From Treponema sp. (GTDB lineage: Bacteria; Spirochaetota; Spirochaetia; Treponematales; Breznakiellaceae), in contig JAIRUO010000128.1 in NCBI GenBank assembly GCA_031254385.1, forward strand, positions 1 through 14,628: a stretch of DNA of 14,628 nucleotides, written 5' to 3'. The notes beneath the pieces were generated by a model that worked only from the letters and a program-made list of their open reading frames with translations, did not search any database and had not been told where the DNA came from. The position numbers and the translations under genes were made by a program. Positions 1 to 7,321 of this stretch are shown one piece after another. Positions within the stretch are counted from its first letter, which is position 1. Every line of letters begins with the position of its first letter.

Positions 1-192
1 CCGTGTAGCATGAAGCGTTTCACCATTAGGCGGTTTTTCCGCAACGCGTTCTACAATATAACCGTAGACAACAGCGCCGGCGTTGAAAAAGGTGTTAAAT
101 CAATCACGCTGGACGGCAAAGCCCTGCCCGGCTTTGTACTGCCCGTACTAGGCGATGGCAAACCGCATGATGTTGTTGTTGTTATGGGTTGA
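1..192 (+). CDS. C-terminal end of a GH94-family glycoside phosphorylase (5' truncated by window)
   Basis: The frame is open from base 1 and ends with TGA at 190-192, so this is the last 63 codons of a longer gene; the ATG at 10 is internal. The visible part ends in VKSITLDGKALPGFVLPVL followed by DGKPHDVVVVMG. This resembles the C-terminal beta-domain of cellobiose/cellodextrin phosphorylases and related GH94 (formerly GT36) enzymes, which usually close with a 'kGV..i.lDG....g..iP...dG..H.V.V.MG' pattern. Such enzymes split beta-glucosidic disaccharides with phosphate, giving a sugar 1-phosphate in the cytoplasm. Catalytic residues lie upstream of the window, so the substrate cannot be told. 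The gene is followed directly by a G-rich heptad array and then by a sugar isomerase on the same strand, consistent with a carbohydrate-use locus. The family call rests on a short tail only. Confidence 0.6.
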   Translation, partial: PCSMKRFTIRRFFRNAFYNITVDNSAGVEKGVKSITLDGKALPGFVLPVLGDGKPHDVVVVMG

Positions 193-222
193 GGAAGGGA
201 CTAGGGATTAGGGACTAGGGAG
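193..222 (+). repeat. G-rich heptad array after the GH94 gene
   Basis: Immediately after the TGA stop the sequence runs in 7-base steps (GGGACTA, GGGATTA, GGGACTA, GGG). Four GGG runs separated by four bases fit the canonical intramolecular G-quadruplex pattern on the + strand. A complementary C-rich array follows at 274-310, so the two could also pair imperfectly across about 50 bases in RNA or single-stranded DNA. Confidence 0.75.
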
Positions 223-273
223 ATTGGTTAGGAAGTCCAGCGAGTTAGAAATACGCACAGACAACTAACAACA

Positions 274-310
274 ACCCTAACCCCTAAATCCTAACCCCTA
301 ACCCCTAAAT
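274..310 (-). repeat. C-rich heptad array upstream of the isomerase gene
   Basis: Repeated CCCTAAC/CCCTAAA heptads end one base before the AAGAAGGAG ribosome-binding site of the next gene. The complementary strand reads GGGGTTA GGGGTTA GG ATTTA GGGG TTA GGG, a telomere-like series of G runs. It is inverted relative to the array at 193-222. Confidence 0.75.
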
Positions 311-326
311 AAGAAGGAGTTTAAAA

Positions 327-1184
327 ATGAAGATTGGAGTTAGTTCGTATTGTTTTCATCGTTTGATGAAGGACGGGGCTTATACTTTTTTTGACGCTAT
401 TGAGTACGCCAAAAAAACAGGGTTCCAGGCTATTGAATTTACCGATGTCGGGCCGGAAGGCAAAACCATTCCAACAGAAGCCGGGACTATTGCGAAGGCC
501 GTAAAAGATGCGGGTCTTGAATTGTGCAATTACGCGGTTCACGCGGATTTTCTTTACGGCTCTGACGGCGATATGAAAAAGGAAATCGACAGGGTAAAAG
601 CATGCCTGGACATAGCAAAGGCCCTGGGTTCACCCCTTATGCGCCATGACGCGACATGGGGCCTTAGAGACAACACCAAATGCCGCACTTGGCGCGAGGC
701 TGTTAAAATTATCGCCCCTGCCATACGCGAAGTTACCGAATACGCTGACTCCTTGGGCATAAAAACCATGACCGAAAACCACGGCTATTTTTTACAAGAT
801 AGTTACAGAATGGAAGAACTGGTATTGGCTGTAAACCACCCGAATTACGGCCTTTTGGTTGACATGGGGAATTTTATGTGCGCTGACGAAACCAGCGTAA
901 ACGCCCTTGCAACAGTCATGCCTTATGCTCTCCATGTTCACGCAAAAGACTTCCTCTACAAGAGCGGCGCGGAGACAAGGCCAGACGATTCTTGGTTCCC
1001 CACCCGTGGCGGAAACCATCTGCGCGGAACCATCCTGGGCCACGGCGTAGTGTCTGTTGGTCAATGTATTGAGTATGTCAAAAAATGTGGCTACTCCGGC
1101 GTTCTGTCCCTGGAATTTGAAGGGTCGGAAGAGCCGTTAGACGCCATACGAAGGGGATGCGAGTATATGAAGGATAGGGAGTAG
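327..1184 (+). CDS. Sugar phosphate isomerase/epimerase, TIM-barrel family
   Basis: A 285-residue protein of normal length for the xylose-isomerase-like TIM-barrel family (AP endonuclease 2 fold), which interconverts or epimerises sugars in the cytoplasm using a bound divalent metal. The expected metal ligands can be seen: Glu150 in TMTENHG, Asp179 in LLVDMGN, His205 in LHVHAKD, and Glu263 or Glu265 in LSLEFEG. The N-terminal strand MKIGVSSYCF is typical. The ATG at 327 follows AGGAG at 315-319 with good spacing. The last three codons (Asp-Arg-Glu) and the TAG stop at 1182-1184 lie inside a G-rich heptad array, so the natural C-terminus may have been replaced by repeat sequence. The substrate is unknown; the GH94 neighbour suggests sugar catabolism. 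The family call is firm, the exact reaction is not. Confidence 0.85.
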   Translation: MKIGVSSYCFHRLMKDGAYTFFDAIEYAKKTGFQAIEFTDVGPEGKTIPTEAGTIAKAVKDAGLELCNYAVHADFLYGSDGDMKKEIDRVKACLDIAKALGSPLMRHDATWGLRDNTKCRTWREAVKIIAPAIREVTEYADSLGIKTMTENHGYFLQDSYRMEELVLAVNHPNYGLLVDMGNFMCADETSVNALATVMPYALHVHAKDFLYKSGAETRPDDSWFPTRGGNHLRGTILGHGVVSVGQCIEYVKKCGYSGVLSLEFEGSEEPLDAIRRGCEYMKDRE

Positions 1185-1210
1185 GGAGTGGGGAATGGGG
1201 AGTAGGGATT
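1172..1210 (+). repeat. G-rich heptad array overlapping the isomerase stop codon
   Basis: Five GGG or longer runs (GGG agta GGG agt GGGG aat GGGG agta GGG) lie on the + strand and fit the G-quadruplex pattern. The array includes the last codons and TAG stop of the isomerase. Bases 1196-1208 (TGGGGAGTAGGGA) are perfectly complementary to 1281-1293, so the transcript can form a 13-bp stem with a 72-base loop. Confidence 0.8.
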
Positions 1211-1265
1211 GTTATTCGAACTATGGGGGTGCAACCCAGTAGTTTCACTATACTTCAAACTACGA

Positions 1266-1302
1266 TCCCCCACTCTCCACTCCCTACTCCCCACTCCCTG
1301 CC
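1266..1302 (-). repeat. C-rich heptad array overlapping the rarA stop codon
   Basis: This is the inverted partner of the array at 1172-1210. On the minus strand the rarA frame ends in Gly-Ser-Gly-Glu and TAG (1284-1286), all within repeat units of the GGGAGTG/GGGAGTA type. The convergent genes therefore meet in a shared inverted heptad structure, which may act as a bidirectional barrier or terminator, although no T-run is present. Confidence 0.8.
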
Positions 1303-3680
1303 TTAACAAGCAAACTTCTCCACTTCCAAAGTATCGGCCCTCTCGTTATACGTTCTTCAAAAAAACTACGCACCGCCCGGAAAGATTCATCGCCAATATG
1401 TTGAAAAATAAACGAGCCCCAGGAACCTTTTTCATCAAACCAGTTATCCAAATCCCTAGCAGTAAGGAGCCGTTCCTCCTCTCGTTCGATGACTTTGGTT
1501 TCAATACAAAAGCCCTGTTCCCTAAAAGCCAGTTCCAATGTTTCTTTGTCCCAAGTCCAGTAAGCAGGTACCGCGAAAAACGCCTCTTCTGCAGCAGCCA
1601 GTTTATCAGCCAGATCCGCCAGAACGCAAGACGCGTTAGCCGCCATGCCATTGGCCTCTGCTCCCTGCTCTCTGTTCTCTGCTCTCTGCTCTCTGCTCCC
1701 TTTTCCCCACTCCCCACTCCCCTCCTTCAAAATTCTAGACAAGCGTTCGCCCATGCGGGGCGGAGACTGGAGTATGACTACTTTTCCGTCCGGTGCTAAA
1801 AGGCGTTTTGCGGAAGCGGCAAATGCGCTGAATAATTCTGCCGGGTTCTTTCCGGTAGATTTGCGCCCAGACTTCCTCCGTAAGTCCAGCTCCCTGACTA
1901 GAATGTGGTCAAAGACAGGACAGTCAAAGGCCGCTTCTGCCTCTTCGGGGGAGGGGAGGGCGTTATCTGCAAAAACTGCTATTAGGGGTTTTTCGGATTC
2001 GTCAAGGGCGGAGGCTTCGGCAAAACGGATTAGGGCGTCCCTTGCGGAAGCCGTGTCTGTCAGCGCGGCGGTCAAGCCTTCGGGGCAGCGGCGCAGGCAC
2101 TCCCAGAGCAAGAGGCCATCGTTGGCAGCGGCTATCAGGATGCGGTCATGGCGGCTGATTTTGTTCTGTTCCAGGATGAGGTCGCGGTCTTGCAGGAGCA
2201 AGGCGCTGCGTCCAGATTCCATGCGCTTAAACCAGCCTTCCCGGCCTTTGGCTGCACTAGACCAGCTTAAAAGTTCGCTGTCCGCCTTAGAGCCGGTTCC
2301 GAAGCTCGCGTCCCCCAGGATAACGGCGGCCTGGATTTCCCGTTTGCGCATAACTTCTTCCCGGATGCGACCTTCGTAACCGACTGCGGATGGAGTGTAA
2401 AAGGTTCTGCCAACCAAGGCTGAGGGCAAATACTGCTGGGCGGCCCAGTGATCCCTGTAGGCGTGGGGGTAAATGTAGCCTTCGCCGTGGCCAAAGCCTT
2501 CTGCGTCACGGCTGGCATCACGGAGATTATTGGGGACTTCCGCGTCTTCTTTTTCAACTTCCTTGATCGCGTCAAAGAAGGCCATTGTGGTATTGGATTT
2601 TGGCGCGGTTGCCAGATAGAGGCAGGCATGGGCAAGGGGGAACCTGCCTTCGGGAAAGCCTATGCGGTCAAAGGCTTCCGCGCAGGCAATGACTACTTCT
2701 AGGGCATGGGGGTCGGCCAGGCCAACGTCCTAGCTGGCAAGGATGATCATGCGCCGGAAAATAAAGGAAGGGTCTTCCCCGGCCTTGACCATTTTTGCAA
2801 GCCAGTACAAGGCAGCATCGGCATCGCTACCCCTGACGCTTTTTATGAAGGCGCTAATAGTGTCAAAATGATAATCCCCATCCCTGTCGTATAACACCGC
2901 CCGTTTCTGAATGCTTTCCTCAGCAGCTTCCATGCTGATGCGAATTTCACTGCCTTCTGGCGGCGGCCATTTTGACTCGACATTATTCGTTTCTATATAA
3001 CTCGTCTCGATAGCCAGTTCCAGCGCATTGAGCAGACTCCTTGCATCTCCGCCAGCTGTTTCCAGAAGGTGTTCAAGGCTCCCTTCTTCAAAGATCACCT
3101 TCCACTTGCCGTAGCCGCGTTCTGTGTCAGCTAAGGTTTTTTCGGCGGCTTTGCGCAGATCGTCCGGTGTTAATGCCTTAAGCTGAAAGATGCGGCTCCG
3201 GCTGACTAAAGCGCGGTTTACTTCAAAAAAAGGGTTTTCTGTGGTAGCGCCGATAAGGATAACCGTGCCGTTTTCTACCCAGGGGAGTAGCGCGTCCTGC
3301 TGGGCCTTGTTCCAGCGGTGGACTTCGTCTACAAAGAGTATGGTTCTTTCGCCGTAGAGCCTTCGCCTTTCATCAGCACGGTCAATGACTTCGCGTATAT
3401 CTTTGACACCGGTTAAGACCGCGTTAAGGCTTTCAAATACGCTGCGTGTGGTATTGGCAATGACCCTTGCCAGGCTCGTCTTGCCCGTTCCCGGCGGGCC
3501 ATAAAAAATAACAGAAGAAAGGCGGTCGGCCTGAATAGCCCGGCGCAAGAGCCGACCCGGGCCGACTATGTGATCTTGGCCTATGACGTCATCCAGAGTC
3601 CTGGGCCTCATGCGATCCGCCAGGGGGCTTTGGTTGGTCGGATCTTCGTTTACCCCCTGAGTTGTAAAAAGATCGCTCAC
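1284..3680 (-). pseudogene. rarA: RarA (MgsA) clamp-loader-like AAA+ ATPase with C-terminal extension, interrupted by in-frame TAG
   Basis: RarA acts at stalled replication forks. The frame starts at GTG 3680 (AGGA upstream) and is 798 codons long without its final stop. Visible AAA+ motifs are Walker A GPPGTGKT (residues 61-68), Walker B ILFVDE (114-119), sensor 1 GATTENP (144-150) and sensor 2 around Arg214 in GDARSLLN. TAG at 2730-2732 stops the protein after 316 residues, in ILAS-stop-DVGLADP. RarA proteins normally read SEDIGLADP here, so one GAG-to-TAG change explains it. The frame then stays open through PHAYRDHWAAQQYLPSALVGR, typical of the RarA C-terminus. A further stretch of about 320 residues has a possible Rossmann/methyltransferase-like core (DRILIAAANDGLLLWECL; PDGKVVILQS). 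RarA/unknown-domain fusions are known in other bacteria. Residues about 654-676 are translated heptad repeat. It lies 22 bases after the lipoprotein gene. A sequencing error at 2730 is possible. Confidence 0.88.
1653..1733 (-). repeat. Heptad repeat array inside the rarA reading frame
   Basis: On the + strand this reads as about six CTCTGCT-type heptads followed by CCCCACT units. On the coding (minus) strand it gives G-run units (GGGG agt GGGG agt GGGG aaaa GGG) and then AGCAGAG units. The translation is a low-complexity stretch containing SGEWGKGSREQRAENREQGA. The frame is preserved on both sides. Confidence 0.85.
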
Positions 3681-3702
3681 AGCATTTTATCCTGCCTGTA
3701 AA

Positions 3703-4848
3703 TTAACGCTCGCCATTCCAAGTTACATCCCAGGTTCCATTATTTAAGCTCAATTTTAAGCTCCATACTCCGTTTATATAGGTAGATGCGAAAATCAAGG
3801 GCTGCCCGCCAACCCAATGACTACTGTCACTAACAGTTGTTGGCACTTGAATTATATGGTACACTGGATGCTTGGCAATGGTCACTCTAAACGTACCTAC
3901 ATCAGAGAGACTGGAGGGCGATGATACACCGGGTTCTGCAAGGGTGGATGTTGGTTGCCCGGTACCACTTAAATGCAATTCCCTGTAGCCGTTCTTTGTA
4001 CCAAGCAGAAGGAGTTTATCGTCTCCAGTGCCGTTTTCTTTCCAAGTACCCATGGCGCCTGTGTATGGAGGGCCTCCGGTAGAAATTGGCTCGAATACTG
4101 TTCCGCTATACTTTAGGATTTGTCCACCACTGGTTACTGCGGTTATTATGGTATTAACATTCATGATGCCTGTAACGTTGCCGGTTGAACCATTTACTAT
4201 ATCAGAAGTAGGCAATGATGCCAATGTCCCGACATATATGCCCTTACTGGTGGCTATGTAGTAATTAGGGGTCAGAAAAGCTGCACCGTTGAGCTGGCCG
4301 ATGTCAGAAATAATAGGGTCGTTAGAAAGTGAAGTATCTGTACCGCTTACATAATATATTTTCCACCAAGGCACATCTATTTGAATATTAGGGTTATTAG
4401 TTGAAGGTACTTTGGTCGTACCATCCATTGCCCCAACAAAGATAGTATTATTGGCACCCCAAATCGATTGCAGCGAGCCTGAGCCGCCTGTTATTTGTTG
4501 CCAGCTTGTGCCGTTATATCTGTGAAGAGAACAATTCCTTATATCACTTGTATAGGCCAAGGCGTAAAGGTAATCTAACGTAGCAGCTAATGCCGCAATC
4601 TTTCCGACAGGGGAACTAAATGGACTCCAATTGCCATCCTTGTAAGTATATATGGTACTTGATCCAATGGTGGTAACATACAATGTACTATTATATACAA
4701 CCATATTTGTGGATGATCCGTTAATCCTGGGGATTATGGGGGGAAGCTCTTTAGAGATTCTGAAGAAAATTTCGTTCTGATTGCAGGAACTAAATATGTA
4801 AACAAATAGAAGAAAAATAATTACCTTGGCTGCTCTTTTTTTCGTCAT
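3703..4848 (-). CDS. Predicted lipoprotein, beta-propeller-like
   Basis: A 381-residue protein. The start chosen is ATG 4848, giving MTKKRAAKVIIFLLFVYIFSSC: basic N-terminus, hydrophobic core and a cysteine at 22 preceded by IFSS. This looks like a lipoprotein signal with the loose lipobox common in spirochaetes. The longer frame from 4911 would bury the signal and overlap the upstream gene. The mature part is rich in Ser, Thr, Asn, Gly and Tyr, with repeated short beta-strand patterns such as STLYVTT, TIYTYKDGNWSPF and LHRYNGTSWQQ, as in kelch or WD-like propellers. It is probably membrane-anchored and exposed to periplasm or surface. GAGGA, overlapping the stop of the upstream outer-membrane protein gene, serves as ribosome site, so the two are translationally close; rarA follows 22 bases downstream. 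The family is not recognised and the ligand is unknown. Confidence 0.75.
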   Translation of the reverse strand: MTKKRAAKVIIFLLFVYIFSSCNQNEIFFRISKELPPIIPRINGSSTNMVVYNSTLYVTTIGSSTIYTYKDGNWSPFSSPVGKIAALAATLDYLYALAYTSDIRNCSLHRYNGTSWQQITGGSGSLQSIWGANNTIFVGAMDGTTKVPSTNNPNIQIDVPWWKIYYVSGTDTSLSNDPIISDIGQLNGAAFLTPNYYIATSKGIYVGTLASLPTSDIVNGSTGNVTGIMNVNTIITAVTSGGQILKYSGTVFEPISTGGPPYTGAMGTWKENGTGDDKLLLLGTKNGYRELHLSGTGQPTSTLAEPGVSSPSSLSDVGTFRVTIAKHPVYHIIQVPTTVSDSSHWVGGQPLIFASTYINGVWSLKLSLNNGTWDVTWNGER

Positions 4849-4855
4849 CCTGTCC

Positions 4856-5473
4856 TCACTGGAAATGGTACCTGGCAGAAAGGGAAATTTCCAGGAAATT
4901 GCCCAAAACATTTTTTCCGCTTTTTGGCCACTGGGGCACCATCCACCACTGGAGATTCAGGCCAAAAGACCAGTCAGGATTAAAGCGGTAATAAACTGAG
5001 ACGCCGGGGTTTATAATCATGCCAAAATATCCGTCTTCAGTATATAACTGCGGCGCAATTCCCACCATTAGGCGAATGGGAAATTCAAAACGGCCTGCCG
5101 TAAATTGAAAGCCCACATAAGGGCCAATGGGAACAATAAAAAGCATATTTTTAGCTCTGGTTCCGATAAACATCCCTCTTAATTCCCCCCCTATAAACCA
5201 GTTTGGGGTTAAAAAATAACTGTATGCCAGCGCACCTATGCCGCCAATAGTATTAATGCCGTGATTGTTGCGCTCTATGCCGCTTCCGGTAAATATTGTG
5301 GGAAATATAGTCCCCGCTGTAATATGGAACATCATGTCGCCGGCTCTGTAAACATCTGGCACATAAATATCCCAGATAATATCGGGAAACTCGTCTTCCG
5401 GCTCTTCTTCCTGCGCAGCCAGGGGATAAATCAGCAAGAACAAGAAAAACAAAAAGAACCAGGCTCTTCGCAT
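4856..5473 (-). CDS. Small outer-membrane beta-barrel candidate
   Basis: A 205-residue protein with a clear signal peptide (MRRAWFFLFFLFLLIYPLAA, cleavage expected before Gln21). An acidic linker EEEPEDEFPD follows, then alternating hydrophobic/aromatic strands such as NWFIGGELRGMFIG, GPYVGFQFTAG, GVSVYYRFNPDWSFGLNLQWW and FLEISLSARYHF near the C-terminus. The size and pattern fit an eight-stranded barrel of the OmpW-like type, resembling small predicted barrels of treponemes; that family link is inference. The ATG at 5473 has GGAG eight bases upstream. Its TGA stop lies seven bases before the lipoprotein start, suggesting co-expression and perhaps a shared envelope role. It lies 45 bases downstream of the SPFH-like gene. 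Confidence 0.72.
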   Translation of the reverse strand: MRRAWFFLFFLFLLIYPLAAQEEEPEDEFPDIIWDIYVPDVYRAGDMMFHITAGTIFPTIFTGSGIERNNHGINTIGGIGALAYSYFLTPNWFIGGELRGMFIGTRAKNMLFIVPIGPYVGFQFTAGRFEFPIRLMVGIAPQLYTEDGYFGMIINPGVSVYYRFNPDWSFGLNLQWWMVPQWPKSGKNVLGNFLEISLSARYHFQ

Positions 5474-5518
5474 GAAACAACTCCAGATTGTACAGTATGG
5501 CGGCTGTTTACCGCTGGC

Positions 5519-6325
5519 CTAGTCTAGCATAAAACCCTTTTCAAGTGCAAGATACTGCAACAATATAGGGTACCGAGTTAAGATTTCGCCGTATCTTTCC
5601 AGTTCGTCCAGCTTGAGCCTTACTTCAACCCTGGCCCCCGCGTACCTTACCGCATCTTCCTCAAGGACACTATTTTGGAAAGCCAGATATTCGTTATATA
5701 CGCTTTTGAGTACGGCGTAGAGTCCATAATCCGGAATCTGAACGGCCTGAATATAGCAACTGATATTTTCCAGTTCCGGGAAGGCAGCTTCGATTTCGCT
5801 GATTAGCTCATCATAAGAATTGTAAAGAAGGATAGCCTCCATCTCTTTTTGATCTTCCCCAAAAGTAATCAGTCGGTTGATAATAAAAATTTCCAAACGA
5901 CGCGCAAAATCTTCTTCCAGTTTTATTAAATCATCCTGATCGTTAAGATTGTAGGTTTGCGTCAGATCTGGAAGAGCCTCGGCCTTTACGGAGAATGAAA
6001 AATCCCCGGTAACTTCCCATTGAAAGTCGTTGTTTATTCCGGCAAAAGCAGCATAAACCTTTCCCGAAGGAAGCAAGCCTGAGCTGTTTACCGTATGCTG
6101 CACCTGGCTTACGCTAAATACCTTTATTTGAACATTGGTAGGAATGAGCTTGTACCAGCACCAGCGGAAATCTCCTTCCTTGATAATATTGGCATCCGTT
6201 CCATGAGTCTTGGAACGCATGACCCCGTAAGACCCCGGCGGGACATCTAGTTGAACCCATCCAAAGAAAAACCCTACACCGCCGATTATCAGCAGAAAAA
6301 GCAAAAAAACTAAAAATTTCTTCAT
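5519..6325 (-). CDS. SPFH/band 7-like membrane-anchored protein
   Basis: A 268-residue protein starting at ATG 6325, preceded by GAAGGGA. A TTG start 12 codons upstream has no good ribosome site and would place polar residues before the membrane segment. Residues 4-24 form one transmembrane helix (FLVFLLFLLIIGGVGFFFGWV). The part beginning VPPGSYGVMRSKTHG (29-43), with a following IIKEGDFRWCWYKLIPTN, resembles the start of a band 7/prohibitin-like domain, where 'v.pge.gVv...G....ilepGlh' is usual. The C-terminal half is helical and charged, ending in YPILLQYLALEKGFMLD. SPFH proteins form oligomers that organise membranes or regulate proteases. The similarity is partial. It is first in the minus-strand gene series ahead of the barrel, lipoprotein and rarA. 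Confidence 0.6.
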   Translation of the reverse strand: MKKFLVFLLFLLIIGGVGFFFGWVQLDVPPGSYGVMRSKTHGTDANIIKEGDFRWCWYKLIPTNVQIKVFSVSQVQHTVNSSGLLPSGKVYAAFAGINNDFQWEVTGDFSFSVKAEALPDLTQTYNLNDQDDLIKLEEDFARRLEIFIINRLITFGEDQKEMEAILLYNSYDELISEIEAAFPELENISCYIQAVQIPDYGLYAVLKSVYNEYLAFQNSVLEEDAVRYAGARVEVRLKLDELERYGEILTRYPILLQYLALEKGFMLD

Positions 6326-6393
6326 GATCCCTTCTTTTTTAGTACCTTGAGCTTTTTTCAAAACCCGGTTAGTTTTGAAGAAGCCGACCTATG

Positions 6394-6399
6394 TATAAT
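6394..6399 (+). promoter_or_regulatory. Possible -10 element (TATAAT) in the divergent gap
   Basis: A perfect TATAAT lies 45 bases before the membrane-protein start at 6444. No good -35 is found at the usual distance; TTGAAG at 6375 is only 13 bases away. The opposite strand reads TATACA over the same place and could serve the minus-strand genes. Weak call. Confidence 0.3.
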
Positions 6400-6443
6400 G
6401 ATAAACTATTTTTGGCGGATTTCGCAAGCAATATAAGAGCGGT

Positions 6444-6803
6444 ATGCCCATGAAAAGCATCCGCCAGCTAAAAGGCAAATTTCCTTCTATAATAGTCAAC
6501 CGGCTGGCCATATTTTTCTTCCTGATATGCCTATTGACAGGTTTTTTATATGCCCTGGGAACCATTCAGGGTTTCATGGATGATACCCAATCCCTTCTAT
6601 TAAGAATAGCCGCTATTTTTGGGATTCTGCTTGTAATTTCCTCGGTTCTTGGCTTTTTCATTGATCTTGGTTTTTTACTGGTAAAAAAGAAGCTCCGCTA
6701 CCTGGGATACATGTTTTTCTACTGTTTTCTGGGCATTTTCGGCGGGATAATCGCTTCCGCCTCATATTTTGTCCTGGTTATTTCTGCTGGCAATGTTAGT
6801 TGA
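6444..6803 (+). CDS. Small integral membrane protein, three predicted helices
   Basis: A 119-residue protein with a basic N-terminus and three long hydrophobic stretches, roughly residues 20-42 (starting LAIFFFLICLLTGFLYALGT), 51-80 (with Asp74 inside) and 88-115. A Lys-rich loop KKKLR (81-85) sits between helices 2 and 3 and probably faces the cytoplasm. No recognised family; it could be an accessory subunit or a stand-alone inner-membrane protein. The start may be ATG 6444 or ATG 6450; the AGAGCGG before them is a poor ribosome site. It is transcribed away from the SPFH-like gene. A G-rich heptad array follows twelve bases after the TGA stop. Confidence 0.65.
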   Translation: MPMKSIRQLKGKFPSIIVNRLAIFFFLICLLTGFLYALGTIQGFMDDTQSLLLRIAAIFGILLVISSVLGFFIDLGFLLVKKKLRYLGYMFFYCFLGIFGGIIASASYFVLVISAGNVS

Positions 6804-6815
6804 GTTTTTGAAGAA

Positions 6816-6849
6816 GGATTTAGGGGTTAGGATATAGGATTTAGGGAGG
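6816..6849 (+). repeat. G-rich heptad array after the membrane-protein gene
   Basis: Units of the type GGATTTA / GGGGTTA / GGATATA / GGATTTA / GGGAGGAGG. This is the same family as the array at 274-310 (there on the opposite strand), again placed just 3' of a coding region. Confidence 0.65.
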
Positions 6850-6884
6850 AGGCGCGGGTGGCTCTGCTTTATGCCGGACGGCTA

Positions 6885-6913
6885 TTGACATAAATTTTGG
6901 TATTTTGTAGGAT
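6885..6913 (+). promoter_or_regulatory. Sigma70-type promoter for the hairpin array and tRNA genes
   Basis: TTGACA (6885-6890), a 17-base spacer and TAGGAT (6908-6913). The expected start of transcription, about seven bases downstream, falls at about 6921, the first base of GGGTACAGTAGC, which opens the first repeat module. No coding sequence follows on this strand before the tRNAs. Confidence 0.6.
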
Positions 6914-7042
6914 GGTTTTTGGGTACAGTAGCTTTTATTGGTGCCCAGCCCTGTAAATGTTACTGTAATAGATGCTTTTGTTTGGGCTGCGCCATATTAC
7001 AGTGATTGGAAAACGCGCTCAATATTTCGCGCGCGTTCACTT

Positions 7043-7169
7043 GGCGGGGGCCTGATGAATTTATTGAATTAACGCTGCTTGACGCAGCGCTGTTCTGGGG
7101 CCCTCCGGGCCCCTTAAAGCCGTCGTTGGAAGCGGCGCTGACGCCCATCTAAAGATGGGCTTACATTAT
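7043..7169 (+). repeat. Hairpin module 1 (main part)
   Basis: Contains GCCTGATGAATTTATTGAAT, then hairpins at 7073-7089, 7097-7113 and 7143-7160, plus a weaker GC-rich stem near 7118-7136. Its head (6921-6953) is separated from this part by about 90 extra bases that module 2 lacks. Confidence 0.8.
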
Positions 7170-7321
7170 CGGGTACAGTAGCTTCTTTGGCGCCTGGGGC
7201 CTGATGAATTTATTGAATTAACACCGCTTAACGCGGTGAGCTGACGTGGGCCCCTCTGGGGCCCCTAAAGCCGCCATCGGGAGACGGCGCGTTGGTCTGG
7301 CTAAAGCCAGCCCACTTTTTT
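7170..7321 (+). repeat. Hairpin module 2 (complete, 152 bp)
   Basis: Hairpins at 7222-7238, 7248-7264 and 7294-7313. The last stem (CTGGC-TAAA-GCCAG) is followed by CCCAC and six T at 7316-7321, which could act as a partial intrinsic terminator ahead of the tRNA genes. Confidence 0.8.

Noticed and set aside
1209..1799. Plus-strand 196-codon reading frame across the heptad arrays
   Set aside because: It is antisense to the rarA frame and runs through repeat sequence, with no ribosome site and no family-like composition.
1645..2379. Plus-strand 244-codon reading frame
   Set aside because: It is antisense to the recognisable RarA C-terminal part; its Ser/Arg-rich composition is typical of a shadow frame.
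2730..2732. TAG in rarA as a recoded (pyrrolysine or reassigned) codon
   Set aside because: TAG ends at least three other genes in the window, and the position normally holds glutamate; a mutation or sequencing error is simpler.
6960..7148. Minus-strand protein of 62 codons through hairpin module 1
   Set aside because: The reading frame runs through GC-rich hairpins, is not kept in module 2, and has no ribosome site; the DNA pattern is explained by the stems.
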